Source: an uncultured Hungatella sp. (lineage in GTDB: Bacteria; Bacillota; Clostridia; Lachnospirales; Lachnospiraceae). Taken from it: a stretch of 13,779 nucleotides of DNA. Where the stretch lies: positions 21,806-35,584 of the forward strand of contig CAJUEJ010000005.1 of NCBI GenBank assembly GCA_910585435.1, in the 5' to 3' direction. This document shows, in pieces, positions 1-6,386 of the stretch; position 1 is the stretch's first letter, and every line of letters begins with the position of its first letter. The notes under the pieces were generated by a model. That model saw only the letters and a program-made list of their open reading frames with translations. It made no database searches and was not told where the DNA came from. The position numbers and the translations under genes were made by a program.

Positions 1-2066
1 GCCACATCATAGGACATGCGGTTCTTATACTCCTGGGTCTTGCCTGCATTCCAGTTCTTCACCGGGCGGTAATACCCGGTAATCCGGCTGTAAACCTCTG
101 CCTCCTGTCCGCATACCGGGCAGGTAAAATGCTCTCCCACCAGATACCCGTGTTCCTTGCAGATAGAGTAAATAGGGGACATGGTATAATAGGGCAGCTT
201 GTAATTTTCCGCAATGGAGCGTACCAGCTTGGCCGCCGCCCTCCAGTCAGGCAGCTTCTCTCCCAAAAATGCATGAAATACAGTTCCTGAGGTATACAGA
301 GTCTGCAAATCATCCTGTATATCCAGGGCATCAAAGATGTCAGAGGTATAATCCACAGGCAGATGGGAGCTGTTGGTATAATAGGGTGTCCCGCACTCTC
401 CCCCTGCAGTGATAATATCCGGGTACCTCTCCTTGTCATGCTTTGCAAAGCGATAGGTGGTAGACTCTGCCGGTGTTGCCTCCAGGTTGTACAGATCCCC
501 GTACATCTCCTGATAATCGGCCAGCCTTTCCCGCATGTGGTTCAGCACATGTTTCGTAAACTCCTGGGTCTCTTTATGAGTCATATCCTTTTTAAGCCAC
601 TTTGCGTTCAGCCCTGCCTCATTCATGCCTACCAGGCCGATGGTGGAAAAATGATTGTCAAAATTCCCCAGATACCGCTTGGTATAAGGATACAGCCCGC
701 CTTCCATCAGCTTGGAAATCACTTCCCTCTTGGTCTTTAAAGAGCGGGCGGAAAGATCCATCATATGATCCAGCCGTCTATAAAAATCCTTCTCATCCCT
801 GGACAGATAGGCAAGCCTGGGCATATTGATGGTCACCACGCCTACAGAGCCGGTGCTTTCCCCGGATCCGAAGAACCCGCCGGTTTTTCTCCGAAGCTCC
901 CTTAAGTCCAGGCGGAGGCGGCAGCACATGCTGCGCACATCGCTTGGCTGCATATCGCTGTTAATATAATTGGAAAAATAAGGCGTCCCGTACTTGGCCG
1001 TCATCTCAAACAGCAGCCTGTTGTTCTCTGTCTCAGACCAGTCAAAATCCTTGGTGATGGAATAGGTGGGGATAGGGTACTGGAAGCCTCTCCCGTTGGC
1101 ATCCCCTTCAATCATAGTCTCGATAAAGGCTTTATTCACCATATCCATCTCTTTTTTACAGTCCTTGTACTTAAAATCCATCTGCTTTCCGCCTACGATG
1201 GCAGGCAGCTCCGCCATGTCATCGGGCACGGTCCAGTCCAGGGTAATGTTGGAAAACGGTGACTGGGTTCCCCAGCGGCTGGGAGTGTTCACACCGTAAA
1301 TAAAGGACTCAATACATTTCTTCACCTCCGGATAGGCCAGTCCGTCCGCCTTCACAAAGGGCGCCAGGTATGTATCAAAGGAGGAAAAAGCCTGGGCTCC
1401 TGCCCACTCATTCTGCATGATCCCAAGGAAGTTTACCATCTGGTTGCACAGAACAGACAGATGCTTGGCCGGGGAAGAGGTAATCTTTCCCGGGATTCCT
1501 CCCAATCCCTCCAGCAGAAGCTGCTTTAAGGACCATCCTGCACAGTATCCGGTCAGCATGGACAGGTCGTGAAGGTGAATGTCCGCATTGCGGTGGGCAT
1601 CTGCGATCTCCTGGTCATACACCTCAGACAGCCAGTAGTTGGCCGTCACGGCGCCGGAGTTGCTTAAGATAAGTCCGCCCACGGAATAGGTCACCGTAGC
1701 GTTCTCCTTCACCCTCCAGTCCTCCACCTTCACATAGCTGTCCACCACCTCTTTATAGTTTAAGATGGTGTTGTTCATATTGCGGATCTTCTCCCGCTGC
1801 TTCCTGTATAATATATAGGCCTTTGCCACTTCCGTATATCCTGCCTGCTCCAGCACATGCTCCACGCTGTCCTGAATCTCCTCCACAGTAATATGGCCGT
1901 CCTTCAGCTTCTTTTGAAAATCGGCGGTTACCCGCAGAGATAAAAGCTCCAGGATCTCATTGCTGTAATCATTCCCTGTGGCCTTAAAAGCCTTTTTAAT
2001 CGCTTCGGTTATCTTACTTAAGCCAAACTCAGCCACCTCTCCGTCCCGCTTTACTACATGAATCAT
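1..2066 (-). CDS. nrdD: Anaerobic (class III) ribonucleoside-triphosphate reductase, C-terminal end cut by window edge
   Basis: Reduces ribonucleoside triphosphates to dNTPs under anaerobic conditions, using a glycyl radical installed by the SAM enzyme NrdG, which is not in the window. I read one uninterrupted frame of 688 codons from ATG at 2066. An ATP-cone allosteric domain covers about residues 1-95 (begins MIHVVKRDGEVAEFG). The Cys-Cys pair at 381-382 in RSMCCRLRLDLREL fits the active-site region. The C-terminal metal site has CPVC at 649-652 with Cys636 upstream. The glycyl-radical motif SRITGYYRP has its Gly at residue 664, then VKNWNAGKTQEYKNR. Probably only some 10-20 residues are missing past the left edge. 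The start is supported by an AAGGGGA ribosome binding site about 8 nt upstream. The gene has its own promoter and NrdR-type boxes. Family assignment is very secure. Confidence 0.97.
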   Translation of the reverse strand, partial: MIHVVKRDGEVAEFGLSKITEAIKKAFKATGNDYSNEILELLSLRVTADFQKKLKDGHITVEEIQDSVEHVLEQAGYTEVAKAYILYRKQREKIRNMNNTILNYKEVVDSYVKVEDWRVKENATVTYSVGGLILSNSGAVTANYWLSEVYDQEIADAHRNADIHLHDLSMLTGYCAGWSLKQLLLEGLGGIPGKITSSPAKHLSVLCNQMVNFLGIMQNEWAGAQAFSSFDTYLAPFVKADGLAYPEVKKCIESFIYGVNTPSRWGTQSPFSNITLDWTVPDDMAELPAIVGGKQMDFKYKDCKKEMDMVNKAFIETMIEGDANGRGFQYPIPTYSITKDFDWSETENNRLLFEMTAKYGTPYFSNYINSDMQPSDVRSMCCRLRLDLRELRRKTGGFFGSGESTGSVGVVTINMPRLAYLSRDEKDFYRRLDHMMDLSARSLKTKREVISKLMEGGLYPYTKRYLGNFDNHFSTIGLVGMNEAGLNAKWLKKDMTHKETQEFTKHVLNHMRERLADYQEMYGDLYNLEATPAESTTYRFAKHDKERYPDIITAGGECGTPYYTNSSHLPVDYTSDIFDALDIQDDLQTLYTSGTVFHAFLGEKLPDWRAAAKLVRSIAENYKLPYYTMSPIYSICKEHGYLVGEHFTCPVCGQEAEVYSRITGYYRPVKNWNAGKTQEYKNRMSYDV

Positions 2067-2107
2067 CTTCCAGTCCCCTTTCAATTCCAGTCATACATAT
2101 TCCTGAT

Positions 2108-2149
2108 AAATAAAAATCCTCCGATCCGCCGCTTTGGGACGAACCGGAG
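2108..2149 (-). terminator. Terminator-like hairpin in the nrdD leader / downstream of hflX
   Basis: On the minus strand a 10-bp stem (CTCCGGTTCG at 2149-2140 with CGGATCGGAG at 2128-2119, two G-U pairs) closes an 11-nt loop and is followed within 1-2 nt by GATTTTTATTT. This is the form of an intrinsic terminator. It lies downstream of hflX, which has no other visible terminator, but also inside the nrdD 5' leader, about 7 nt after the predicted start of transcription. It may stop read-through from hflX, attenuate nrdD, or protect the 5' end. The structure is seen; the role is inferred. Confidence 0.6.
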
Positions 2150-2162
2150 CGCTACGAGGGTT

Positions 2163-2191
2163 ATTATAGCAGAACCTTCCAGGAAACGCAA
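2163..2191 (-). promoter_or_regulatory. nrdD sigma-A promoter
   Basis: Minus-strand -35 TTGCGT (2191-2186), 17-bp spacer, -10 TATAAT (2168-2163). The predicted transcription start is near 2156, giving a leader of about 90 nt. The -35 lies within the proximal NrdR-type box, so repressor binding would directly block RNA polymerase. Confidence 0.75.
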
Positions 2192-2233
2192 GATATAGTT
2201 TTTGTATTTTTATAAAAGCACAAGATATAGGGC
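2186..2233 (-). promoter_or_regulatory. Tandem NrdR-type boxes upstream of nrdD
   Basis: Two 16-bp sites, 2186-2201 and 2218-2233, share the 10-mer CAAGATATAG. They match the published NrdR box (acaCwAtATaTwGtgt) at about 13 and 12 of 16 positions. They start exactly 32 bp apart, about three helical turns, which is the usual spacing for paired NrdR boxes. NrdR is the ATP-cone repressor of ribonucleotide reductase genes. The proximal box covers the nrdD -35; the distal box lies just after the hflX stop codon. Confidence 0.8.
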
Positions 2234-2239
2234 ATTCTT

Positions 2240-3487
2240 CTATACCAGCACGCCATAGAGCTCTGCCGGGACATAGGCCCTCACCCGTATCCCATCCTCC
2301 CTGTACTCCTCCTCCAGAAGCTCTCCGAACCTTCGGATCTGCTGGATCCGTCCTGCCTCCTCATAAGAATACACCTTCTCCAGATAAACCTTCTGATTTC
2401 TCAGAATCGTCTCCAGCGTGTCCAAAAGGGTATCCACCCCGTCTCCGGACAATGCAGATAGCTTTACCTGATAATCCGCCGACAGATCTTTCAGAATCAC
2501 TTCATGATCCAGCTTATCTATCTTGTTAAACACAGTCACCACAATCTTGTCCGTAACCTTCAGCTGCTTTAAGGTCTCATATACAATGTGCATCTGCATA
2601 TCCATCTGAGGGTTGGAGCTGTCCACCACATGAAGGACGATGTCGCAGTAGCAGGCTTCCTCCAGGGTGCTCTTAAACGCATCGATGAGATGGTGGGGCA
2701 GCTTCCTGATAAATCCCACCGTATCTGTCAGAAGCACCTGCTGCCCGCCTGGAAGCTCCAGCTTTCTGGTTGTAGAGTCCAGGGTGGCAAACAGTTTGTC
2801 CTCCGCCAGAATCCCTGCATCTGTCAGATAATTTAATAAGGTGGACTTTCCCGCGTTGGTATATCCCACAATCGCCGCCACCTGCACATGGGTCCGTTCT
2901 CTCTGCTGACGCAAAACCTCCCTGTGCCGCTCCACGTCCCTCAGCTCTTCCTTCAGCTGCCCGATACGCTCATGGATCAGACGGCGATCCATCTCCAGCT
3001 TCTTCTCTCCCGGGCCTCTGGTGCCGATGCCGCCGCCAAGCCTGGACAGGGAATTGCGAAGTCCCACCAGGCGGGCTGCCCGGTATTTTAGCTGTGCCAG
3101 CTCAACCTGGATTTTTCCTTCTTTTGTGTTGGCCCTGGCCGCAAATATATCCAAAATTACCATGGTGCGGTCCATAACCTTTGTATCCAGGGCATCCTCA
3201 AGATTGCGCAGCTGAGCCGGGGAAAGTTCATCGTCGCAGACAACACCTGTGGCCTCCAGCTCCCAAAGCTTCTCCTTTACCTCGTCAATCTTTCCTTTGC
3301 CCAGATACGTTCCAGGGTGTATATTCTCCCTTTTCTGGATGATCTTCCCAACCGAGATGCCCCCGGCGGTCTCCACCAGCTCCTCCAGCTCATCCAGGCA
3401 GGCTTCTGTGTCATCCTCCTGGCTGGTCTGCACCCCTATGAGAATCACCCGTTCCTCTATCTGTTTCAGTTCAATTAAATCTGCCAC
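2240..3487 (-). CDS. hflX: GTPase HflX (ribosome-splitting/rescue GTPase)
   Basis: HflX binds the 50S subunit and splits stalled or hibernating ribosomes in a GTP-dependent manner. The 415-residue protein has the usual family length. The N-terminal HflX domain is followed by the family motif GGGIGTRGPGE (151-161) and a charged helical linker (about 165-200). The G domain shows G1 GYTNAGKST (208-216), switch I FATLDSTT (233-240), G3 DTVGF (255-259), G4 NKID (321-324) and G5 SALSG (344-348). The C-terminus ends in the typical VRAYVPAELYG. The start is GTG at 3487, with AGGAG about 6 nt upstream. The gene follows the TPR lipoprotein by 16 nt and is probably co-transcribed with it. No terminator precedes the nrdD promoter. 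Confidence 0.97.
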   Translation of the reverse strand: MADLIELKQIEERVILIGVQTSQEDDTEACLDELEELVETAGGISVGKIIQKRENIHPGTYLGKGKIDEVKEKLWELEATGVVCDDELSPAQLRNLEDALDTKVMDRTMVILDIFAARANTKEGKIQVELAQLKYRAARLVGLRNSLSRLGGGIGTRGPGEKKLEMDRRLIHERIGQLKEELRDVERHREVLRQQRERTHVQVAAIVGYTNAGKSTLLNYLTDAGILAEDKLFATLDSTTRKLELPGGQQVLLTDTVGFIRKLPHHLIDAFKSTLEEACYCDIVLHVVDSSNPQMDMQMHIVYETLKQLKVTDKIVVTVFNKIDKLDHEVILKDLSADYQVKLSALSGDGVDTLLDTLETILRNQKVYLEKVYSYEEAGRIQQIRRFGELLEEEYREDGIRVRAYVPAELYGVLV

Positions 3488-3503
3488 TTACTTCTCCTTT
3501 TAC

Positions 3504-4271
3504 TTACCTGGTTTTTAAAAATGCTATCTCCTTCTCTATCTCCGGAGTGGCTCCAAACTCGGCGGCATAAGTCTCCAGATATTCTAACGCCCTGGCAAAA
3601 TCCAGCTTTTTCTCATACACCAGCGCCTGGTGGTACAAAAGCTCTCCCCTGCAGTTTTTATCTCCCAGCAGCATCCCTTTCTCAAAGTATTCCAGAGCCT
3701 CATCGTAATTCCCCCCATCCAGCTGGCAGACTCCCATACGGTTATATAATTCTCCGCTTGCAGCCCCTCCATTCATAGCCTGGGTATAAAGCTCCATAGC
3801 CTCCTCAAAACGTTCTGCGTCCGTCAGGGCCTGTCCCACAATCAAAACAGCCTTCTGGGCCTGAGGATCCTCCGGCTCCTTTTCATATGCCCTTTTATAT
3901 TCATCCAGTGCCTCTGTAAGCTTTCCCATCCTGCCATGAAGCATACTCATCCGGTACAGATATTCGGTTCTCTCTTCATCCACCTGGCACAGAACCTCAT
4001 AGGTGTGGGCTGCCGCCCCATAATCCCCTGCCCCGGCCTCCGCCTCTGCCCGGTACTTAAGCACATCCAGCTCAAAGATTCCCACCAGCTTACTGGACTT
4101 TTCCAGCGAACGGTCAAAGGACTGGATGGCAGCTTCGTACGCGCCGGCATTGAGCTGTTCAATCCCTGTGTCCCTGAAGGTATATTTTTCCTTGGAAGAG
4201 CCTGCGCATCCTGAAATCAATAAAAGCACTGACAGAACAAGTGCTGCCAGCCCGGAGGGTATTTTCTTCAT
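3504..4271 (-). CDS. TPR-repeat lipoprotein
   Basis: A 255-residue exported lipoprotein. MKK is followed by a hydrophobic stretch and the lipobox LISGC, with Cys22 as the lipidation site. The mature part consists of about six tetratricopeptide-like repeats, for example GAYEAAIQSFDRSL, GKLTEALDEYKRAYEKEPE, ERFEEAMELYTQAM and GNYDEALEYFEKGM, which form a helical protein-binding scaffold. No enzymatic motif is visible, so the partner is unknown. The start at 4271 has GAGG 7 nt upstream. hflX follows after 16 nt, indicating an operon. A role in envelope assembly or sensing is possible but not shown by the sequence. Confidence 0.9.
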   Translation of the reverse strand: MKKIPSGLAALVLSVLLLISGCAGSSKEKYTFRDTGIEQLNAGAYEAAIQSFDRSLEKSSKLVGIFELDVLKYRAEAEAGAGDYGAAAHTYEVLCQVDEERTEYLYRMSMLHGRMGKLTEALDEYKRAYEKEPEDPQAQKAVLIVGQALTDAERFEEAMELYTQAMNGGAASGELYNRMGVCQLDGGNYDEALEYFEKGMLLGDKNCRGELLYHQALVYEKKLDFARALEYLETYAAEFGATPEIEKEIAFLKTR

Positions 4272-4300
4272 TTTCTTTCCTCATTTCATTCATAAAGTTT

Positions 4301-4332
4301 CGAGAGTACTCTCGTACTCCCATGCCGGCATG
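4301..4332. repeat. Two adjacent perfect palindromes between dut and the lipoprotein gene
   Basis: CGAGAGTACTCTCG (4301-4314) and CATGCCGGCATG (4321-4332) are perfect palindromes 6 bp apart. In the minus-strand transcript the first can also fold as an 8-bp hairpin, GGGAGTAC / GTACTCTC, closing a GAGA (GNRA) loop at 4302-4321. No U-tract follows, so it is not a normal terminator. A processing site or operator is possible. Palindromes of this size occur by chance at about one per window. Confidence 0.35.
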
Positions 4333-4346
4333 ACACATACAGACGT

Positions 4347-4781
4347 CTACTGAATCCCTGTGCTTCCCAGCCCGCCCCGATCCGCATCCAGAAGACGGGG
4401 CACCTCCTCAAAAGCAAGAGCCGGCTGATGCTCCATGATCCGGAACTGGCAGATCCTGTCATTGACCTTAATCTCCGTATCCCTAAGGGCATAGGCAGGG
4501 AAAAACCACTGGTCCTTATCTCCGCAGTAGGTCTCGTCAATCACCCCGTAATGGTTGGTCTGTATAATGCCGAAATTTTTAAAGGTGGAGCTTCTGGGCA
4601 CAATATGGGCCTCATAGCCTGCAGGCAGCTTCATCGCCACTCCCAGGGGAATCAGTTTAAACTCCCCGGCCTTTAAGCTTACATCCTCCGCCGCGCGCAG
4701 GTCAATCCAGTCGGATTTCCCTCCTATATATGCCAGCCTCTCAATTTTATCAGAAAAATATTTGATTTTTATGGTCTCCAT
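4347..4781 (-). CDS. dut: dUTP diphosphatase (trimeric dUTPase)
   Basis: Hydrolyses dUTP to dUMP and pyrophosphate, which keeps uracil out of DNA and supplies dUMP for thymidylate synthesis. The 144-residue length is typical of trimeric dUTPases. All five motifs are visible: I around IDLRA (D27), II PRSS (62-65), III GVIDETYCG (79-87, catalytic-type D82), IV RICQ (109-112) and V RGGLGSTG (135-142). Motif V has Leu where many homologs have Phe (FGSTG). Start ATG at 4781 with AAAGGAGGG upstream. It is followed by the TPR lipoprotein after 75 bp containing two palindromes. It shares a DNA-precursor theme with nrdD, though they appear to have separate promoters. Confidence 0.92.
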   Translation of the reverse strand: METIKIKYFSDKIERLAYIGGKSDWIDLRAAEDVSLKAGEFKLIPLGVAMKLPAGYEAHIVPRSSTFKNFGIIQTNHYGVIDETYCGDKDQWFFPAYALRDTEIKVNDRICQFRIMEHQPALAFEEVPRLLDADRGGLGSTGIQ

Positions 4782-4823
4782 TTAAAACCCTCCTTTTACC
4801 GCCTCTGGTTCACTTACCTGGAC

Positions 4824-4852
4824 ATTCTACCATAAGTTTCCTTTCTTTTCCA
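4824..4852 (-). promoter_or_regulatory. Candidate promoter for dut
   Basis: Minus-strand TGGAAA (4852-4847), 17-bp spacer, TAGAAT (4829-4824), about 36 nt upstream of the dut ribosome binding site. The -10 is good but the -35 matches TTGACA at only four of six bases. The rest of the 152-bp gap between the HTH-Uma2 stop and dut shows no clear terminator. Confidence 0.45.
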
Positions 4853-4933
4853 CCATATCTTAAAGAATATACTCTCATAAGGCCGGTCAGCCCCCGTCTC
4901 CCCTGAATTCCCATGGCAGCGCAGCCTGTCCTC

Positions 4934-5701
4934 TCACAGTTCAAAGGCCCCAAAGTCAATGACGAAATCCTCATAAATCCCCACAGGCACTTTATCCATA
5001 AACCCGTAAAGCTTGATATCCACGTCCTCCCCCTGAAACTGGTAGGTGATGATTTTCTTCTTCAGAGGGTCAATCACCCAGTATTCCCTCACCCCCGCAT
5101 TCCAGTACTTCCTGACCTTCAGCGTATAATCCTTCTTCCCCGTACTCCCGGAAATCACCTCAGCCACAAAATCCGGTGCTCCTCTCATCCCTCTCTCGTC
5201 CAGAAGCTCCGTCCTGCACACGATAGATAAATCTGGCTGAACCACGGTCTTCCCGTCCTCATCCAGGCGCACGTCAAAGGGAGCCACATAGACCCGGCAC
5301 TTTCCCTTCTTCTTTCGGATATAGTCCTTCACATAATAGTGAAGCTCCCCTACAATCTCCTGGTGGATGCGCCCCGGCGCCGCCATGTAGTAAAACTGTC
5401 CGTCAATCAGCTCCGCCCTCACCTTCTCCGGAAGGGCGTAATAATCCTCTATGGTATACTCCTCCCCATAGCTTCTGGCCTCTTCCTGAGCCATACTGAC
5501 ATAGGGCCCGTCCCCGTCACTGTAAAAATACATTCCCAGCACAGTCTCCAGAGCCAGCAAAGTGCTGTACTTAGGCGATTTGGTTGCTCCGCTGAATATC
5601 TTGTTGACCGTCCCCAGAGGTACCCCTGACCGCTCCGCCAGCTCCTGATTGGTCAGATGCATCTCTTTTTTTCTCTCCTTCATCTTCTCCAGGTTCATCA
5701 T
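4934..5701 (-). CDS. XRE-type HTH fused to Uma2-family (DUF820) PD-(D/E)XK nuclease-like domain
   Basis: A 255-residue two-domain protein. Residues about 13-55 form a Cro/C1-type helix-turn-helix (LTNQELAERSGVPLGTVNKI, then a conserved-looking KSPKYSTLLAL). Residues about 82-255 match the Uma2 family: RAELIDGQFYYM (E97), a QPDLSIV strand (D157), FVAEVISGST (E181), then K and Y residues and GVREYWVIDP. These acidic residues fit a PD-(D/E)XK nuclease core. Uma2 proteins are annotated as putative endonucleases but their biological role is poorly known. The start is the first of two ATGs, with GGGAGG about 8 nt upstream. The promoter carries an inverted repeat that is a plausible operator for the protein's own HTH. 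DNA-targeted nuclease or restriction-like function is inference. Confidence 0.88.
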   Translation of the reverse strand: MMNLEKMKERKKEMHLTNQELAERSGVPLGTVNKIFSGATKSPKYSTLLALETVLGMYFYSDGDGPYVSMAQEEARSYGEEYTIEDYYALPEKVRAELIDGQFYYMAAPGRIHQEIVGELHYYVKDYIRKKKGKCRVYVAPFDVRLDEDGKTVVQPDLSIVCRTELLDERGMRGAPDFVAEVISGSTGKKDYTLKVRKYWNAGVREYWVIDPLKKKIITYQFQGEDVDIKLYGFMDKVPVGIYEDFVIDFGAFEL

Positions 5702-5742
5702 GTCTTTTTGCCTCCCCTCTTATGTATTCTGTCTTTTTTATT

Positions 5743-5783
5743 ATTATACTTTTATTACCGTCAACGGTCAAGTGCTTTACCGT
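5743..5783 (-). promoter_or_regulatory. Promoter and inverted-repeat operator of the HTH-Uma2 gene
   Basis: Minus-strand -35 TTGACC (5771-5766), 17-bp spacer, -10 TATAAT (5748-5743). The inverted repeat ACCGT-CA-ACGGT (5757-5768) fills the spacer and overlaps the -35. A second TTACCGT half-site at 5777-5783 repeats the one at 5755-5761 with a 22-bp offset, about two helical turns. This arrangement suits repression by a dimeric HTH protein, most simply the encoded XRE domain. Confidence 0.65.
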
Positions 5784-5885
5784 ATTTTATCCTTCAGAAT
5801 CGGATTATATATTCAGACACAGCAAGTATGCAGAGCTGCCGCAATAATTTGTGACTTTCCAATCAGGCACAAAAAGACTCCCCTC

Positions 5886-5914
5886 TTGAAAGAATTTTCT
5901 TCCTATGCTATGAT
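5886..5914 (+). promoter_or_regulatory. Promoter of the receiver-domain gene
   Basis: TTGAAA (5886-5891), 17-bp spacer, TATGAT (5909-5914), with transcription expected near 5921 and a leader of about 29 nt containing GGAG 8 nt before the ATG. The 248-bp region 5702-5949 therefore holds two divergent promoters and no additional gene. Confidence 0.65.
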
Positions 5915-5949
5915 GATTAACGATTTAATAATACTTTGGAGAAATCGAT

Positions 5950-6354
5950 ATGAATCTGAACGTGATTGTAGTGGATAATTCTGCAGATTTAAAAGAAAGG
6001 CTGACAAGAATCTTAAACAGCATGGACGGTATCACCGTGTGCGGAAGCTTTGACGATGCCGTAGCTGCCATGCAATATATAGAAGATCATCCTCTGGATC
6101 TGGTTTTCTCCGACGTGGTGATGCCGGAGATCAGCGGGATTACCCTGGCATCCGCCATCTATGACCGCCCTGTGCATCCAGAGGTGGTCCTTCTGTCGGG
6201 CATTCCCGGATTCTCCCTGGAGGCCTGGAAAATCCGGGCCTTCGGTTTTATCATCAAGCCCTATACCACAGCCCAGATCCGTGAGATCATAAAGCTTTAC
6301 CGGAAGGCAAAAGCAGAAGGCTCTTTAGACAGGGATGTAGTGCGGCAGGTGTGA
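5950..6354 (+). CDS. Stand-alone receiver-domain response regulator
   Basis: A 134-residue CheY/Spo0F-like protein made of a single REC domain with no output domain. Visible elements are NVIVVDNS at strand 1, the phospho-acceptor D55 in LVFSDVVMPEISG, the conserved hydroxyl S83 in VVLLSG, and K103 in FGFIIKPYT. The first acidic site is D9-N10 rather than the usual D-D or E-D, which could alter Mg binding. The C-terminus ends about 30 residues after the KP motif, so this is a single-domain regulator, not obviously a truncated LytTR or NarL protein. No histidine kinase is in the window. The promoter is upstream and a terminator overlaps the end. Confidence 0.9.
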   Translation: MNLNVIVVDNSADLKERLTRILNSMDGITVCGSFDDAVAAMQYIEDHPLDLVFSDVVMPEISGITLASAIYDRPVHPEVVLLSGIPGFSLEAWKIRAFGFIIKPYTTAQIREIIKLYRKAKAEGSLDRDVVRQV

Positions 6355-6386
6355 AAGCTTCCTTTCCTCCTGCCGCCTCCTGTTTT
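6342..6386 (+). terminator. Intrinsic terminator of the receiver gene, overlapping two stop codons
   Basis: Perfect 8-bp stem GCGGCAGG (6342-6349) with CCTGCCGC (6369-6376), a 19-nt loop, then CTCCTGTTTT. The left arm lies in the last codons of the receiver gene. The T-tract touches the stop codon of the convergent GH127 fragment. The downstream U-tract is on the plus strand only, so it should mainly terminate the receiver transcript. Confidence 0.6.

Noticed and set aside
59..1299. Several open frames of 75-129 codons on both strands in the left 1.3 kb
   Set aside because: All lie within the continuous nrdD frame, which carries clear family motifs. Their translations are Pro/Ser/Cys-rich and match no family I recognise.
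3501..4821. Repeated 10-mer ACTTACCTGG near 3501 and 4812
   Set aside because: It is short, has no regular position relative to promoters, and is consistent with chance.
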